From Prostheceraeus crozeri (taxonomy: Eukaryota; Platyhelminthes; Polycladida; Euryleptidae), in assembly GCA_907163375.1 (NCBI GenBank), contig CAJQUW010012673.1:42047-106046 (forward strand): a stretch of DNA of 64,000 bases, read 5' to 3'. A model generated the notes under the pieces. That model did no database searches, had not been told where the DNA came from, and worked only from the letters and a program-made list of their open reading frames with translations. Shown here one piece after another: positions 11,814 through 23,700 of the stretch (positions are counted from its first letter, which is position 1; every line of letters begins with the position of its first letter). Position numbers and translations under genes: made by a program.

Positions 11814-13779
11814 TGTGGTTAATGAATGTTCTATGCAGTTTTCGGTTTTTGAGTCTTGTCCAGATCTTGTAAATTTCCGTCTTTATACACCTCCGTCCTT
11901 TCAATCATCTGTATCTCACTGCAAATATCACAAATTTTCTGTTCCAGCAGACTATTAGTGAAAAAAATGCGATGAAATCAAGTTTGCTTGTAGTCCTATG
12001 TGCATTAGTTGACATTCGGTCTTGATTATTTGATATTCGGGTTGACATAAGGTGTCAAATGAAACCCTAATGAATTTTTATGGAAGTCACGTCATACCAA
12101 TTTGCCAAGGTGTTTGTATTTTTCGTCTTTTTCTCTGTATTTTCGAGCCATGCTTTACCATACAAAATTTTGGTGATGGCGCAATCCATGCAGACAGTTG
12201 CTGACTGATGTAGGCCTATGTCCTCTCCATTGATGTTTGTTTAGTGTTATTCTGGAATCGAATCGCTGCTGTGGTGTGAGTTACTGGTGATCCGTGTTTT
12301 CATGTTTTTTTCGGTGAACTTCGGGCTTGATTTTAATTGGGCTTCTGAACATCATCACTGCCGATGACTGTCGGCGACTGTTCAGTTCACTGTCAACAAT
12401 TATGTCGAAAGCAATTCTTTTAAGCATTGTATCCTCTGTTTTCAGTTTTCATTATTTGGATTTCATCCTTTTTATAACGGATTTTGACTGGATATCAAAA
12501 TCAAAGATAGCAAGAAGTTTGAGCAGTTGTTAAATAGGGACAAAATAGAGAAAATGGCAATAAATCCGGGATGTCGACCAGTAGTTACCTGGATATAGGC
12601 CTACACTGTTGTTTCTGGAACGGAATTTTCTGCCTAATCCAGATATAGGATAAAGGTATCAACTTTATCATTTTCATCGGTTCGAATTCAGTCGTTAGAT
12701 CTCAATTTCGATTCAAGTCAATGCATCTTCTAAAATCGCGGAGATGGTCCGCATATGAGAAGAAGGGTGGCATTTGTGAAAAATTTAACTTGTTTGGAAG
12801 TATGGTTGCAGATTCATCTAATTGCACTCGGAGTTATGAGAATGTGTGCATGTCTTTCAATATTTCGCGCAATCTCACATAATGCAAGCATTGAGTTGCA
12901 TTATGGTTGTTGGTTGCAATGACTGATCAGCACGATTCAGAAACTAGGCATATTTCATTCATTTTGTCACGCACGTTTGGCATCATCTCTCCTAGGTATA
13001 TGCTGCATTTTCGAAAAACTGTAGGTCCGCGCAACACTCGAGTAAGCAACAGTTTTTGTAGACACACTTGGTGAGCTGTAATTTGCACACACATCTTTAT
13101 TGATACTCTAAACGGACTTTATTGGGACACCTTTTCCCTGATTATTGCGATGGATTAAAGTTCAACCACAGCGGTTATTCCAATCATCGCATTGGAGGCT
13201 CTCATAGCTGCAATCCTCGTGAAAGTGTTTTGCGACTCAAGTAAAGCCATGAATTATTTAGAATTGCTTCATTTTATAATGGGTGTGGACCAAATTACTT
13301 TCATAAGTGAACACGTCCAGATGCTCGACGAAAAGAGTGGAGCTATGAATGGTTAGCTGGTCAACTGGATACGATTGCTTTGTGTCGCGAAGAATACGAC
13401 ATTGGCGAGTGGTGGTGGTGGTTGTCGCATACGTAATGAGGTGGAAGATGGCCTGTCGGTCGATTGAGAACCTGCAGTGATGGAAAAAGAAGCTCGCTAG
13501 TGTGTGCTGCACCTATAAGTACGGCGCGGTAGGATTCTAGTGATGGAGCTACTAGCTTGTGCAATGACATGGTCGCGAAGAGAAATTATGATGAGGCCTT
13601 TATATACTTACTATATATATAATAAGCGATTTCGACTCTCCTATGGAGCAAAGAGCGAACGAGCGAGTCACAGAATTTTCACCCTCAAAGCTAAAAGCCA
13701 TGAACGAAGCTATGGGTGATTCAGTGGAAAAATCGATTACATTGTTGTAAACCAGCAAAAGCAAATCATACATCTAGCC
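11814..13779. other. intergenic, little recognised
   Basis: No gene recognised. 13258-13620 is less AT-rich than its surroundings, carries a short GTGGTGGTGG run (about 13408), and ends in a TATATATA stretch near 13611; it could be a regulatory stretch but nothing proves it. Confidence 0.4.
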
Positions 13780-14440
13780 TATTTTGATTCAGTTGTCTCC
13801 ATCAGAAACCTATTGGTCTGCCTCATGAAAGCATCGAGATTGAAGTGGTCTGGAGAAGCTGATTCCAAAGCTGTGCCGTGCGAACAAAATGACTTTTGCC
13901 AATCACAGTGTGTGCGCTCCAAGATCACATGATAGGCACCACCTCTGCGTGTGCCTCTGGAGAAGATCTTGGGCTTCGGCAACTCGTAAGCACGTTTTTC
14001 CCCCATCTGATTCTTGATGCGTTTCTCAACACTTTCGAGGAGGTTGAGTTGTGTTTGTGTGGCAACGGCTCATAGATGGCAGCAATGCTGCATCAGATGA
14101 CGAATAGTGCACTTGTAAGGATGACAGATTGCTGCTGGCAGGATAGAAGCTACCACTGCGTTGAGCTGCTTGCTCGCTGATGGACTGGATGTGCGGTTTC
14201 CATGACAAGTCTTTGGTAGCCATTACTTCAAGGAAGGAGGTGGACTTTCGAGGATACTCTGAGCTTTCCAAGGATTGAAAGAAACAAGACATTTGGCGCC
14301 CCATTCAAAGATCCTACGTAAGTCTTCATTGCGAACGTCGCATAGCCGTTGACATTGCTGGGTGTTTCTTGCTAGTTGCTCATTGGAATTGAAGAGCGTG
14401 ATAATGTCCTTGACGTGAACATCACTGAGATGTTACAGTA
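13780..14440 (-). pseudogene. LINE reverse transcriptase C-terminal fragment
   Basis: Minus-strand frames carry blocks typical of the C-terminal part of CR1/L2/jockey-type reverse transcriptases: DLRRIFEWGAKCLVSFNPWK, DLSWKPHIQSISEQAAQRSG, then PDHFNLDAFMRQTNRFL near the end. The blocks fall in different frames and are interrupted, so this is a 5'-truncated dead copy. Confidence 0.7.
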
Positions 14441-14529
14441 ATAAAATTTTCGAAATATGACGTCGTTAAGCGGTGAAAATGTTTTGAAAAAATGCAGCGT
14501 TGTTACCAAGGGGTGTACATACACCCCAA

Positions 14530-15395
14530 ATGTATTTTTGCAAATGAACATTAAGGGAAGTTTATGATCTGTGTTTTCTTGTGTCTGATATTTTTTCTAT
14601 TGATCTCAATAACAATTGGTGTATTCAATTTTCCAGTAAACAACTTAGACATTTTGTGATAGCGTGTTCGGCACACACCGTCTTTAGACAAGAAACTCTT
14701 CTTTGCTGATTTTCTGTCACGTTCTCTTGGATAAAGTTCGTATCGCCTATGTTTCGGTGCCGGTTGGTTGGTAGGTCTCATTGTCAATCTTGCTGGATGA
14801 AGTGCGTTCCCCTCTCTACAAGCAACCAGAGACTTGGACAATTGAAGCAGAAAGCGTTTTCCAACTTGTTTCTTTATTCATATTTTGGATGCATTTAGAG
14901 GAATAAAACCAGTGCGTTATGCCAGTTTATGTTCAACAGATTTAGGGACAATGAACAAAGTCAGGCCAACGGTTGCATTTTTTGAATGCATTTATAATTT
15001 CGCACCAGTTGGTCTAGTGTGTGCACACTACACTTTCCTCTAATATAATCAAGAATGAGACTTTCTTGACTCTTCACATAAAATGTCAATATCGTTATGG
15101 TTAGTCAGCAGAAGAATGACCGCTTTATTTTTCTTAGGGATGTGGGAGACAATTGTTACTTTGTATTGAAATCCGAATACGCTGGTAAATTGTTCTCTTA
15201 TAGCGCCAGGCATCATTTCCGAAGGTGATTCGGTTTTATTGCGACGAATGGTGCCCGTCATAGTCATCTGACGTCCAAGAAGATTTCTAGCTAACTGTAA
15301 AGCTTGTAAAGAATGGCCCTTGCGGATGTGACGCCCAGATCATGTGAAAAAATCGGTTAATTGTAGCACAAAACGTTGACCCTTGCCTCTTTCTA
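14530..15395 (-). pseudogene. piggyBac transposase relic
   Basis: 15300-15049 encodes MTMTGTIRRNKTESPSEM and then HIPKKNKAVILLLTNHN, the piggyBac pattern GTIRKNRKGIPKEM...VPKKNKAVILLSTMH around a catalytic region. Upstream LTDFFT and LARNLLGRQ match DNFFTS and ELL. Downstream the pieces LDQLVRNYKC and INWHNALVLFL match DQM.R.YSC and the INALV helix, and 14841-14551 resembles the C-terminal RLTGRH/cysteine region. Several stops and frame changes show decay. A TTAA and inverted ends are not identifiable. Confidence 0.72.
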
Positions 15396-15514
15396 GATAA
15401 TGAGCAACTCTCCTAACGTAGGGCTGTAAATTGAGTAGTGTTGGCATTTTTCATGAAAAATATTTTTGAAATTTTTCTGAGAAAATGATAGATTTGAAAA
15501 AAGAGACGTTAGCT

Positions 15515-15625
15515 TATTCCAGCAAAATTCCAAGTAATTCCTATTGACAATTGTTAGCAAAATTCCAATAGTCATCCCTATTGACAATCGTCAACAAAAA
15601 TCCATCCACATTGACAATCGTACTC
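15515..15625. repeat. three tandem copies of a roughly 36-bp unit
   Basis: The phrase CCTATTGACAATTGTTAGC and the variants CCTATTGACAATCGTCAAC and CACATTGACAATCGT recur about every 36 bp, each preceded by CAAAA(T/A)TCCA. Confidence 0.65.
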
Positions 15626-15639
15626 ATCAGACTGACAAG

Positions 15640-17212
15640 TACTCCAATGTCATTTCTTCCTCTTCATGACCTAGCCCCCACCCGAAGCCTGGATTTCCTA
15701 GCATTCATAACAATGTACATCCATTTTCTTGCTGTTCGATGACTCACTCTGTTCCTTCTTATGCTGCTAAAAAATCCTTGGAGGCTAAATGACCTCTCGA
15801 AGAGGCTGATGTTGGTGAGATCGAGAGGAGGCGTGTGGCATTAGCTAACATCGGAGATTTGGCGTGGGAACCTACCACAGTCTGAGGCCATAAGCCCCCA
15901 ACTGTTCTTCAGACGGAAGGTTATGAGCTTGAAGACCGAACCGGGATGCCATCTGGTCTACTAGACTTCAGAGCTATCGAGACCTGCGATGATCCTTTTG
16001 ACGCTTCAGTGGGCGTGAGGCTAAGTGCTTCATTAGTGCGCGTGGGAATTTGAGGTGAAGTTTGATGCCAAAATAGGTCAATTTCGAGCATGTTTTCTTT
16101 TTTATACTATTCAACAATTGCAGAAGCGGCTTGTAGCAACAATCGTTTTTAGGTTCGCTGTGGTAAGAGGATGACGCTGGTCACTCAATACTTTTGCATA
16201 TAGGGAAGCTTCCCTATATATGAGGTATCCACCCACATCAATACTGGTGACTGGACTGACTTTCATCTGGGATATTTCAAAGGATGCAATTCCGATTGGA
16301 AGTGAAGAAAGATCACTCACGTTGAATTACCTTCATTGCGTCGACACTAGAGTCTTTTCGCTGGATATTGTTAAACTTCAGTCTAAATTTCTGGGAATGA
16401 CAGCAATTATTAAAGGTTTTGTCAGGTATGTCAAAGCAGATGCTAGGGTGATGAGAGACGAGATTTTTCGATGGAATTCAAAAGTGTTAGCAGCAGTGAT
16501 GAGTGAGAGTGGATGAAAGCCATATTTGCTTCCAAAAATTTACTCTGGATTATTTCTTGTCGTCGGGTCCATATTATTGATTTCAACGTTAGGATATTCC
16601 TGTTGTAGAATTTCAAGGCTATCATGAAAAGAATTGTGACATCCTTACAAATTAAGATTTCCACTCAGCTGAATTTCTGCATTTACATCATCCGTCCTTT
16701 CTCTTTTGGTTCGTATTTATTATTTGTTTTCCTCTTTTGATGAGAAATTTTTTTTCTATTGTGAATTGGTTTTTTCGTTTTCTTGTGCCCCCTTTTGTCG
16801 ACGCCTGATATCAACTGGGACAGGTCCTGTCTTAAAATCAGTGACCCGAATTTTTGTTGTTAAGTTTACGTAGTTGGGTTTGTTGTAAGATTGGTGGCTT
16901 TTGGTAATGTTTGTTACATGTAACTAACTTATGCAATTGTTGAAAAGATGGATTCGGTAACAATATACCGGTACCAGCTTAATAATTTACATGTCAACCA
17001 AAATGGCTCCTCAGAAGTATTAAATGATGGCGGTTGTTGTGAGCATGTAATCAGAGCTTTTTGAAGATTCCTCTCCGAGGGTCATCAATGACGAAATGCA
17101 GTTGTTTTCAAAAAGTCATCGTATTAAAATTGATTTGTTTCCTAGTAAATTACTTCGTTGTAGCTGTATCAAAATAAACGGAAATTTCATTAAGACATAA
17201 GACTATTATACA
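15640..17212. other. intergenic, unrecognised
   Basis: 15660-16080 is less AT-rich than its flanks and may be an old repeat. A 98-codon plus-strand frame (16220-16516) has no features I recognise. No RNA gene seen. Confidence 0.35.
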
Positions 17213-17214
17213 TA

Positions 17215-18653
17215 GTGTCCGCAAAAAGTATAGAGTGCATGACTCCTGCAGCCCCGATTTTATGAGCACATATCTGGGAATCAAATCAAAACAAAGATTT
17301 GTATATGCCAGCTAGTCTTTCGAAATAATCACTCCACAAGTCAATACACCAGTTTTTTGATTACATGTGCAAGTCGTGGAACTGACGAAATACCGCGGAG
17401 GCAATGCTATCTTTCTTACAATTCCAACAATTTTCTTTCGGATTTAAGTCCACAGAATTCTAAAGCCAATCCAACATTTGTGTGTCATGTTCACTCAGTC
17501 ATCTGGTGACTTTCTTGGCTTTCTAACAAGGTGCACCATCGTGCATCAACGTGTTGCATCCGTGAATGTTAAACAAGTGATCGATTTTGATTACATTTTT
17601 CTTCAGAAAATATGGGCCTCTACGCAGGGTTGGTCACAGGGTGCAAATTTTCTGGCTTTATATGTTTAACTGCTTTCAGGTCCATACAGAAGCCATGAGC
17701 TTCGCGAATGCACAACTACATCAATTTAAACCGCACAGTTACAAATTTGCCAATATCATACATAGTTACTTGCTAAATGCTGACTTAGTTTCAATTTGCT
17801 TAGCTCGCATTGGTGCTGGACCGTATGGCTAATTTACACCTTAACTTGAAAATGTAATATTTTACCATTAGTATTCATATTTTTACTAGAATATGATAGA
17901 ATCATTCGTTAGATTTAGGCCTACCTGTAATTCGTTTTACAAAATCCCTGGTTTTGTACTTAAACGTTCACAAATCAACTTATCGAAGTATATCACTCGG
18001 ATCGCAGTTTGTAGCTCACAGATCAGTCCAGTTTACCAGTTCTGCACTTCATTGAAATGCACCGTTGATTTTCAGCCGTCAGAGCACCGGTCGACCTGGC
18101 TTTTACCGGCTGACTACACATTGAGAGCCATATTCTATGTTGAGAACTTAACGTGAGATACTCACGCGGTCGTGTTTCCACCGTTCATCACCAATTCTCC
18201 TCACTGCGAAGCGAAACGATATTTGATGACACTGACAATTGAAGGAAATGGCATCGTCACTCAGGAAAAAGCATGACGTGTTTCTAAAAATTACACTCAA
18301 TCAGACTTTATGTCATGCATCCAATAGCATTAGTCGTTTGGGATCTCTGAATTCACCCTGATGAGAAATTGGTGTGACCGGGTTTAACCCGGTTTCTCCT
18401 GGTGGAACCACACCAAGCCATTATCTTGTCTGGGTGTTTCACTTCTTTCACGTAAATTGCGGAGTGTAGCCGTTCGAATTCTATGGTTGCCAGATCCTAC
18501 CTCCTGACTTAGATCTGTTACAGATGACGAAGTACTACCATGTAAATGAAAAATACAAAGCATACACAAGTTTTTGTTTTGAGTTGATTACCATATATGT
18601 GTTCATAAAATCGGGGCTGTAGGGGTCGTGTGCTCTATACTTTTTGCGGACAC
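17215..18653 (-). mobile_element. Tc1/mariner element, dead
   Basis: Near-perfect terminal inverted repeats of about 59 bp begin GTGTCCGCAAAAAGTATAGA at 17215 and end at 18653, with TA on each side (17213-17214 and 18654-18655). At 1,439 bp it is a normal size for the superfamily. The minus strand near 17450-17290 retains degenerate words of the transposase C-terminus, resembling DLNPxEN and the LxxSMPxRxxAV helix. No intact frame remains. The transposase ran from right to left. Confidence 0.85.
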
Positions 18654-18655
18654 TA

Positions 18656-19143
18656 GTTTCTGTAGGAAGATATTAGGCGCTCTTGGTCAAGTTTTAATAA
18701 GAGCGCGATCACTCTGCTTGATTATCAAATATGATGCTATAGTTCGCTGTTATTAATGGCCTTAAAAAATTTAGCAGAGCTGCGAAAAAAGTGGAAAAAT
18801 CTCTGGCCCGACCACTGAATAGAGGTTTGAAGAAGCTTTTCTTCACAGTTGAGATCAATATATCTAAATAGGCAAATTTCTTCAAAAACGCTGTTTTGGG
18901 TTGAAACTTCTTCTCTTGAAGCTTGGCAATTATCATAGTTCTCGGTTGTTCCTGTCAAACTTCGAATTACATGTATACTATTCATGATAAGTAGCACAAA
19001 CTCATTACATTTCGGTTAGTAAATTTCCAACGACATTACTTGCTGATTTGATAAAATGATGTGAATTAATCAAATAGTGGTTAAGTTTTATTTCGGATTT
19101 AGCGATACGAAATTCACAATCTGCATGTAATTGCCGTTTGTAC
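18656..19143. other. nothing recognised
   Basis: AT-rich spacer between two DNA transposons; minus-strand frames here have no recognisable content. Confidence 0.5.
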
Positions 19144-19145
19144 TA

Positions 19146-20495
19146 CAGTGAAACTTCTGTAAACCGGCCACCGGACGTACCGGAAATAATGGCCAGTTTA
19201 GAGGGGTGGCCGGTTTAGTCTTTAGGTGTCTTGAGTACTCTCTTAAGACGTTGCAGACATGTATACAAATAGCACTGTACATGTGGATGTTTGTTTGTTT
19301 ATTGATATCTGTGCGAGTATATATTTGTACATGTAGTATTTACTCATGCAAAGTTGTATTTTTCTGTACATTATACACTGTACGTAAATACCTTGCATGT
19401 AATAAAAAAGGGTAGAGAAATGTATTTTCCTTTATTGCAATTACGAGTCGATAGAAAACAAATCGATAATAAACGAATCAATAAAAAAAATCGTTAGAAA
19501 ATTGTTGTAAGAAGCACTTAAGATATGAGTTCCTTAGATCACTACTGTAAGAAGCTATCTATGATGGTCTGATTCTTCTGGACACGTTTTTGTACGACTA
19601 GCTGCTCAAGGTCGGTGATGGTATGCGTCTTCTGTAGAATGGAACTGACGGTTGTAGTCTGATGAATCTTCTTAACTGCTGCTAGTGTTTCCTCAAGTGA
19701 AATGTTCCTCTGGTGTAACGTCTTCCTCGTCACTCTCTTCGGCGTCTGGCTGTTGTGTGTGACTGGCTATCAGTTCCTTCTCCCAGTCATCGGAGTCATC
19801 TTCAGTTGGTAGATGGTCCATCGAAGCTGAGGTCTGCGTTCCTGAGTCCGAGTTCCCTGGCAAGCTGGACATCTTTGCAATGTCCTGGCAAATCCTGGCA
19901 ATCTTTGTTTGGTTAAATTAGCATTCTTTTCATACTGGTCGATATATGCGTCTTTTTTCCTAATTATGTCACCAACAGTTGACTTCCCCACGTTGTATTT
20001 CTCTGCTAGTTGCCTCTGTGAGAGTTTTGGTATGGTGTCATGATCTTTTATTAAGTTGAATTTATCACAGAGATAGTTCCACACGTTGTCGCTTCACCGG
20101 TCGTGACATGACTGACGCATCCTTATTCATTTTTTCTGACCTCAGAGATTCTTGGAAGTCTAATGAGCCGCGCGCGTAAAGTCGGCTTCTGTTTGGAGGA
20201 GATTGCTAACCACTGACTCAAAGGCTCATCTTTGCTTGAAGTTTTGACAACTTTGTCATACAGGAAGAAATCTTTATTGTGTGCAAAAAGAACCGGCCGG
20301 AATAATGAGGTGAAAATCATTTGATTTATATAATAAGAAATATAGAAAATCGGCCGATATCCGGTATAGAGGGGTGGCCGGTATTTTGAATAAAATGCTC
20401 ACTGAAAGCAATGCATATTGGCAGGGACTTTTCTGAATGGCCGGTTTGAAGGGAAAACCGGTTTTATGAGGGACCAGTTTACAGAAGTTTCACTG
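19146..20495 (-). mobile_element. pogo/Tigger-like deletion derivative
   Basis: Inverted ends CAGTGAAACTTCTGTAAAC, flanked by TA (19144-19145 and 20496-20497), with the sub-terminal GGCCGG and GGGGTGGCCGG words of this group on both sides. On the minus strand 20084-19770 encodes a CENP-B-like helix-turn-helix (QRQLAEKYNVGKSTVGDIIR), and 19733-19542 a C-terminal tail (ITDLEQLVVQKRVQ). The DDE catalytic region between them is missing, so it is a non-autonomous internal-deletion copy. Confidence 0.88.
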
Positions 20496-20570
20496 TATTT
20501 GTCACATTTCATCCTTATATGGGCATTGGCGATTGTCCGTTTATATTGAAACTGCTCAATTTTGTTTCAG

Positions 20571-20722
20571 TCATTAACATTTCAATCGGGCCATACGGCG
20601 CTCTGGGTGCCTGATCTTCAGCATGAATTGTAGTACTTCCCAACTACATTCACTGTTAGACAACAAAACAGCTGACTCATCGGTTTCTGTCAACTCAGCT
20701 GAAGCTTCTAGCACTAGTGGCA
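20571..20722 (+). CDS. Q-rich gene exon a (start codon exon)
   Basis: Acceptor TTTTGTTTCAG ends at 20570. All three frames through the acceptor meet a stop early in the exon. In the coding frame the stop comes first and ATG 20623 follows, with A at -3. So 20571-20622 is most likely 5' UTR spliced to an upstream non-coding exon that I cannot find. A second possible acceptor (CTGATCTTCAG, ending 20621) lies just before the ATG. Donor GTAAGTGA; the exon ends in phase 1. Confidence 0.7.
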
Positions 20723-23700
20723 GTAAGTGATATCCTTTAATTTGTATTAGATAACTTGTCTTCAGTTTCACTTGAATTTCAGATCCCGAAGTAACGGAAT
20801 TACCACTGTTACTACAATGTCTGGAATCAAGTAGCTCGTCGAATATTCTGTATGAGCCTCCTAGTGATAAACAAAGAAATTCTGGCAATTCTATTATACA
20901 CGAGATCATCTCGGGATCGAAAAAATCTAGCATTGTGACTTCCTCAAATGCAATCAATTCAACAGAGCGAAAGAATGACGGATGTGTGGCCACTTCTATT
21001 TTGTTGAAAACAGCTGAGTATAAGCCGGATAAAGCTGATAAAAATGACAACCGGCTCTGTAATGGTTCACATAATCCGAATCCAAATTCTAGTGAAACAC
21101 TAATAAGCATTGACAGTACTGAAGAAGATGATAATGTTACTAAAAATCAGATGCATCTACCGAGTCAACGTCAACTTCAACAGCTGCAGCAAATGAAACA
21201 AAATCAACTCCTACAACAAAAATCTATTCAGCAACATCAACAGTCGATTCAACCGTCACCTGATTTAATGCAACAGAAACAACCACAAATAATCCAGATG
21301 CCTCCTGACATGATGCATCAGAAGCAACAACAGTCAGTCCAGATGTCTCCTGATATGATGAAGCAAAATCAACAGCATTCAATTCAAATGTCACCCGACT
21401 TGATGCAGCAAAATCAACAGCAGTCAATTCAAATGTCTCCTGATTTAATGCAGCAGAAGCAACAACACTCAGCTCAAATATCTCCTGATTTGATGCAACA
21501 AAAGCAGCAATCAATCCAAATGTCACAAGATCTGATGCATCAGAAGCAGCAACAGTCGATTCAAACATCACAGGATTTAATCCAAAACAAGCAACAGCAG
21601 TCGATTCAAATATCACCGGAGTTAGCGCAACACAAACAGCAGCAGGGGATGCAAATATCTCCAGAGTTGGCGCAACAAAAGCAACAGCAACCGTTGCAAA
21701 TATCTCCGGAATTGATGCTACGGAAACTTCAACAACCAGTGCAGTTGAATTTGGATATGATGCAACAGAAGCAACAACAGCTTATGCAGATGTCGCCAGA
21801 TGTGATGCAACAAAATCAGCAGCAGATTCAACAGAAGCAACCGCAATCACAGCTTTCACCAGCGCATCAAACTATGCAACATCAGCAACTTCAACTTGCA
21901 CAGCAGCAACAACTTCAGCGCCAACCGATGCAGCACCATCAACAATTGTCCTCAATGCAGCTACCACAGCATCAATTAATGCAACAGAGGCAACAACTCA
22001 TACAACAACAGAGACAGCAAAGGTACAATGCTCAAATGGCTTCTCGTCAAAGGATGTCGAGGCGTTCACCTATTGCTCCTTCATCAGAAGACGCTCACCG
22101 GCTAGAGTTACTACAACGTCAAAAGATTAGTCCCGATCAAATGTTGCAGCTACGCCTGCAGCAGCAGCAACAACAACAACAGCAGCAACAGCAACAACAG
22201 CAGCAATTGCTGCTTCAGCAGAAACTTCAGCAGCTTCCATCAAACTCTTTCGCCTTCGAGTCGCCTAAAGATGATTCATCAAAATCGTCCATCGTTATGG
22301 ACACAATCGACAGCATGATTTGCCCAGATATTCAATTCAATGACTTCGGAACATCTAAGTCTGGTGTCCCTAATCAATCAAACCAGGACAATCGCATGTG
22401 GACAAAATCCTCCTCTGTAACTACCTCAACGACGGACTCGATGAATTGGAACCAACAGTTTATGTCATCGTTTGAGTCTCGTCTCCAATCTCTAAATCCT
22501 AATCACAATTCGTCTTCAGGAGCGTCCGTGAACATGAACTCGGTGTCCTTCGATCCATCCCGGACCAGTAATCAACAAGACATGTGCGGTAAGATGCAAA
22601 TGAATTGATTGTGAATCATGGTTCCTGCGATATTATTGACTTATTGCTTCTTTTACTTTTATCTACAGGTGACTCACATAGACCTCGAAATCCATCTGCA
22701 GTTTCCAATCGCCCTTCTGATGAGAAGGTTATCACTCATCCAGAAGGATCAGAGCCGAGAGTGCCGATGGAGTTGCCTGATCTTATGGTCACCGGCGCGT
22801 ATTCATTCGAAGATTGCAGCTACAATCCTTTGCCCGCCTACGACCTTTTCTATATCCTTATCAATCCAAGGAATGATTATGCCATTGAAACCAATACATT
22901 GTGAGTACATCAGCAGATCAAAAGTTGTAAGAGAAAGATTAACTTTTTCGGTATTTGAACTTACCTTGTCCCCAGGGTTGCTGCAAAGGTAATGAAGTCA
23001 TCTCATTACCGTGGTAATTATCATTTATACAACTGACTGTTGTTTGCATGAGAAAGTAACCCGATCATGGGAAGGAGATCAGGAACGAGTATCTGTGGCG
23101 TAACACGTTTGAGAAGACGATTGTAGCAATTGAAAAGGGATGCTTCTGGAACGGAGTGCGAGCAGGACTTAGATTAGGATTTGAGAGGAGCGCAATATTC
23201 CGACCTTTCTAGGTCACTGATGAAACACTAATTTTGAACCATTCCCACTAGCATTTGAACATCCTCAAACGGCATTTCTAAGGGCAAAATTAAGACGAAT
23301 ATTTTCGACTGTGGAAGTATTTCATTCATGAATATGTAGATGAAAAATTGATTACTGCATAAATGGTGTTTTTGACATGCATGCTTCCCGTGGTCCTGGA
23401 ATCGTCACTGAATATTCTTTCTTTTACATCTGTGTCTCCGTAATACAGTCCACTCCTGATAATGGGAGAAAAATCAAGAAACATTTTCAGCACATGTAAA
23501 ACCCTCCGGTAAAAAAGAAGAGTTTTCGGATGTCACTCCGCTTAAGGTGGAGAATGTTTTGTATTTTTAATAATTTAACTATTTTTTGTGGATAGCTGGA
23601 TCTGAACTTCTGCATTAAGTAATTTTCGTTTATATTTCAACCAAAACGGTATTTGTGTTCTTACCGCTTGTTGCTCCTATGCACTGTGACAGTGGAGCGT

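Noticed and set aside
20574-21110. Long minus-strand frame of 178 codons
   Set aside because: It is antisense to the well-supported exons a and b of the Q-rich gene and crosses their splice sites; codon content mirrors the plus-strand gene.
23052-23212. Short frame (KEIRNEYLWRNTFEKTIVAI) as a further Q-rich gene exon
   Set aside because: The phase does not fit the end of exon c and no good acceptor precedes it.
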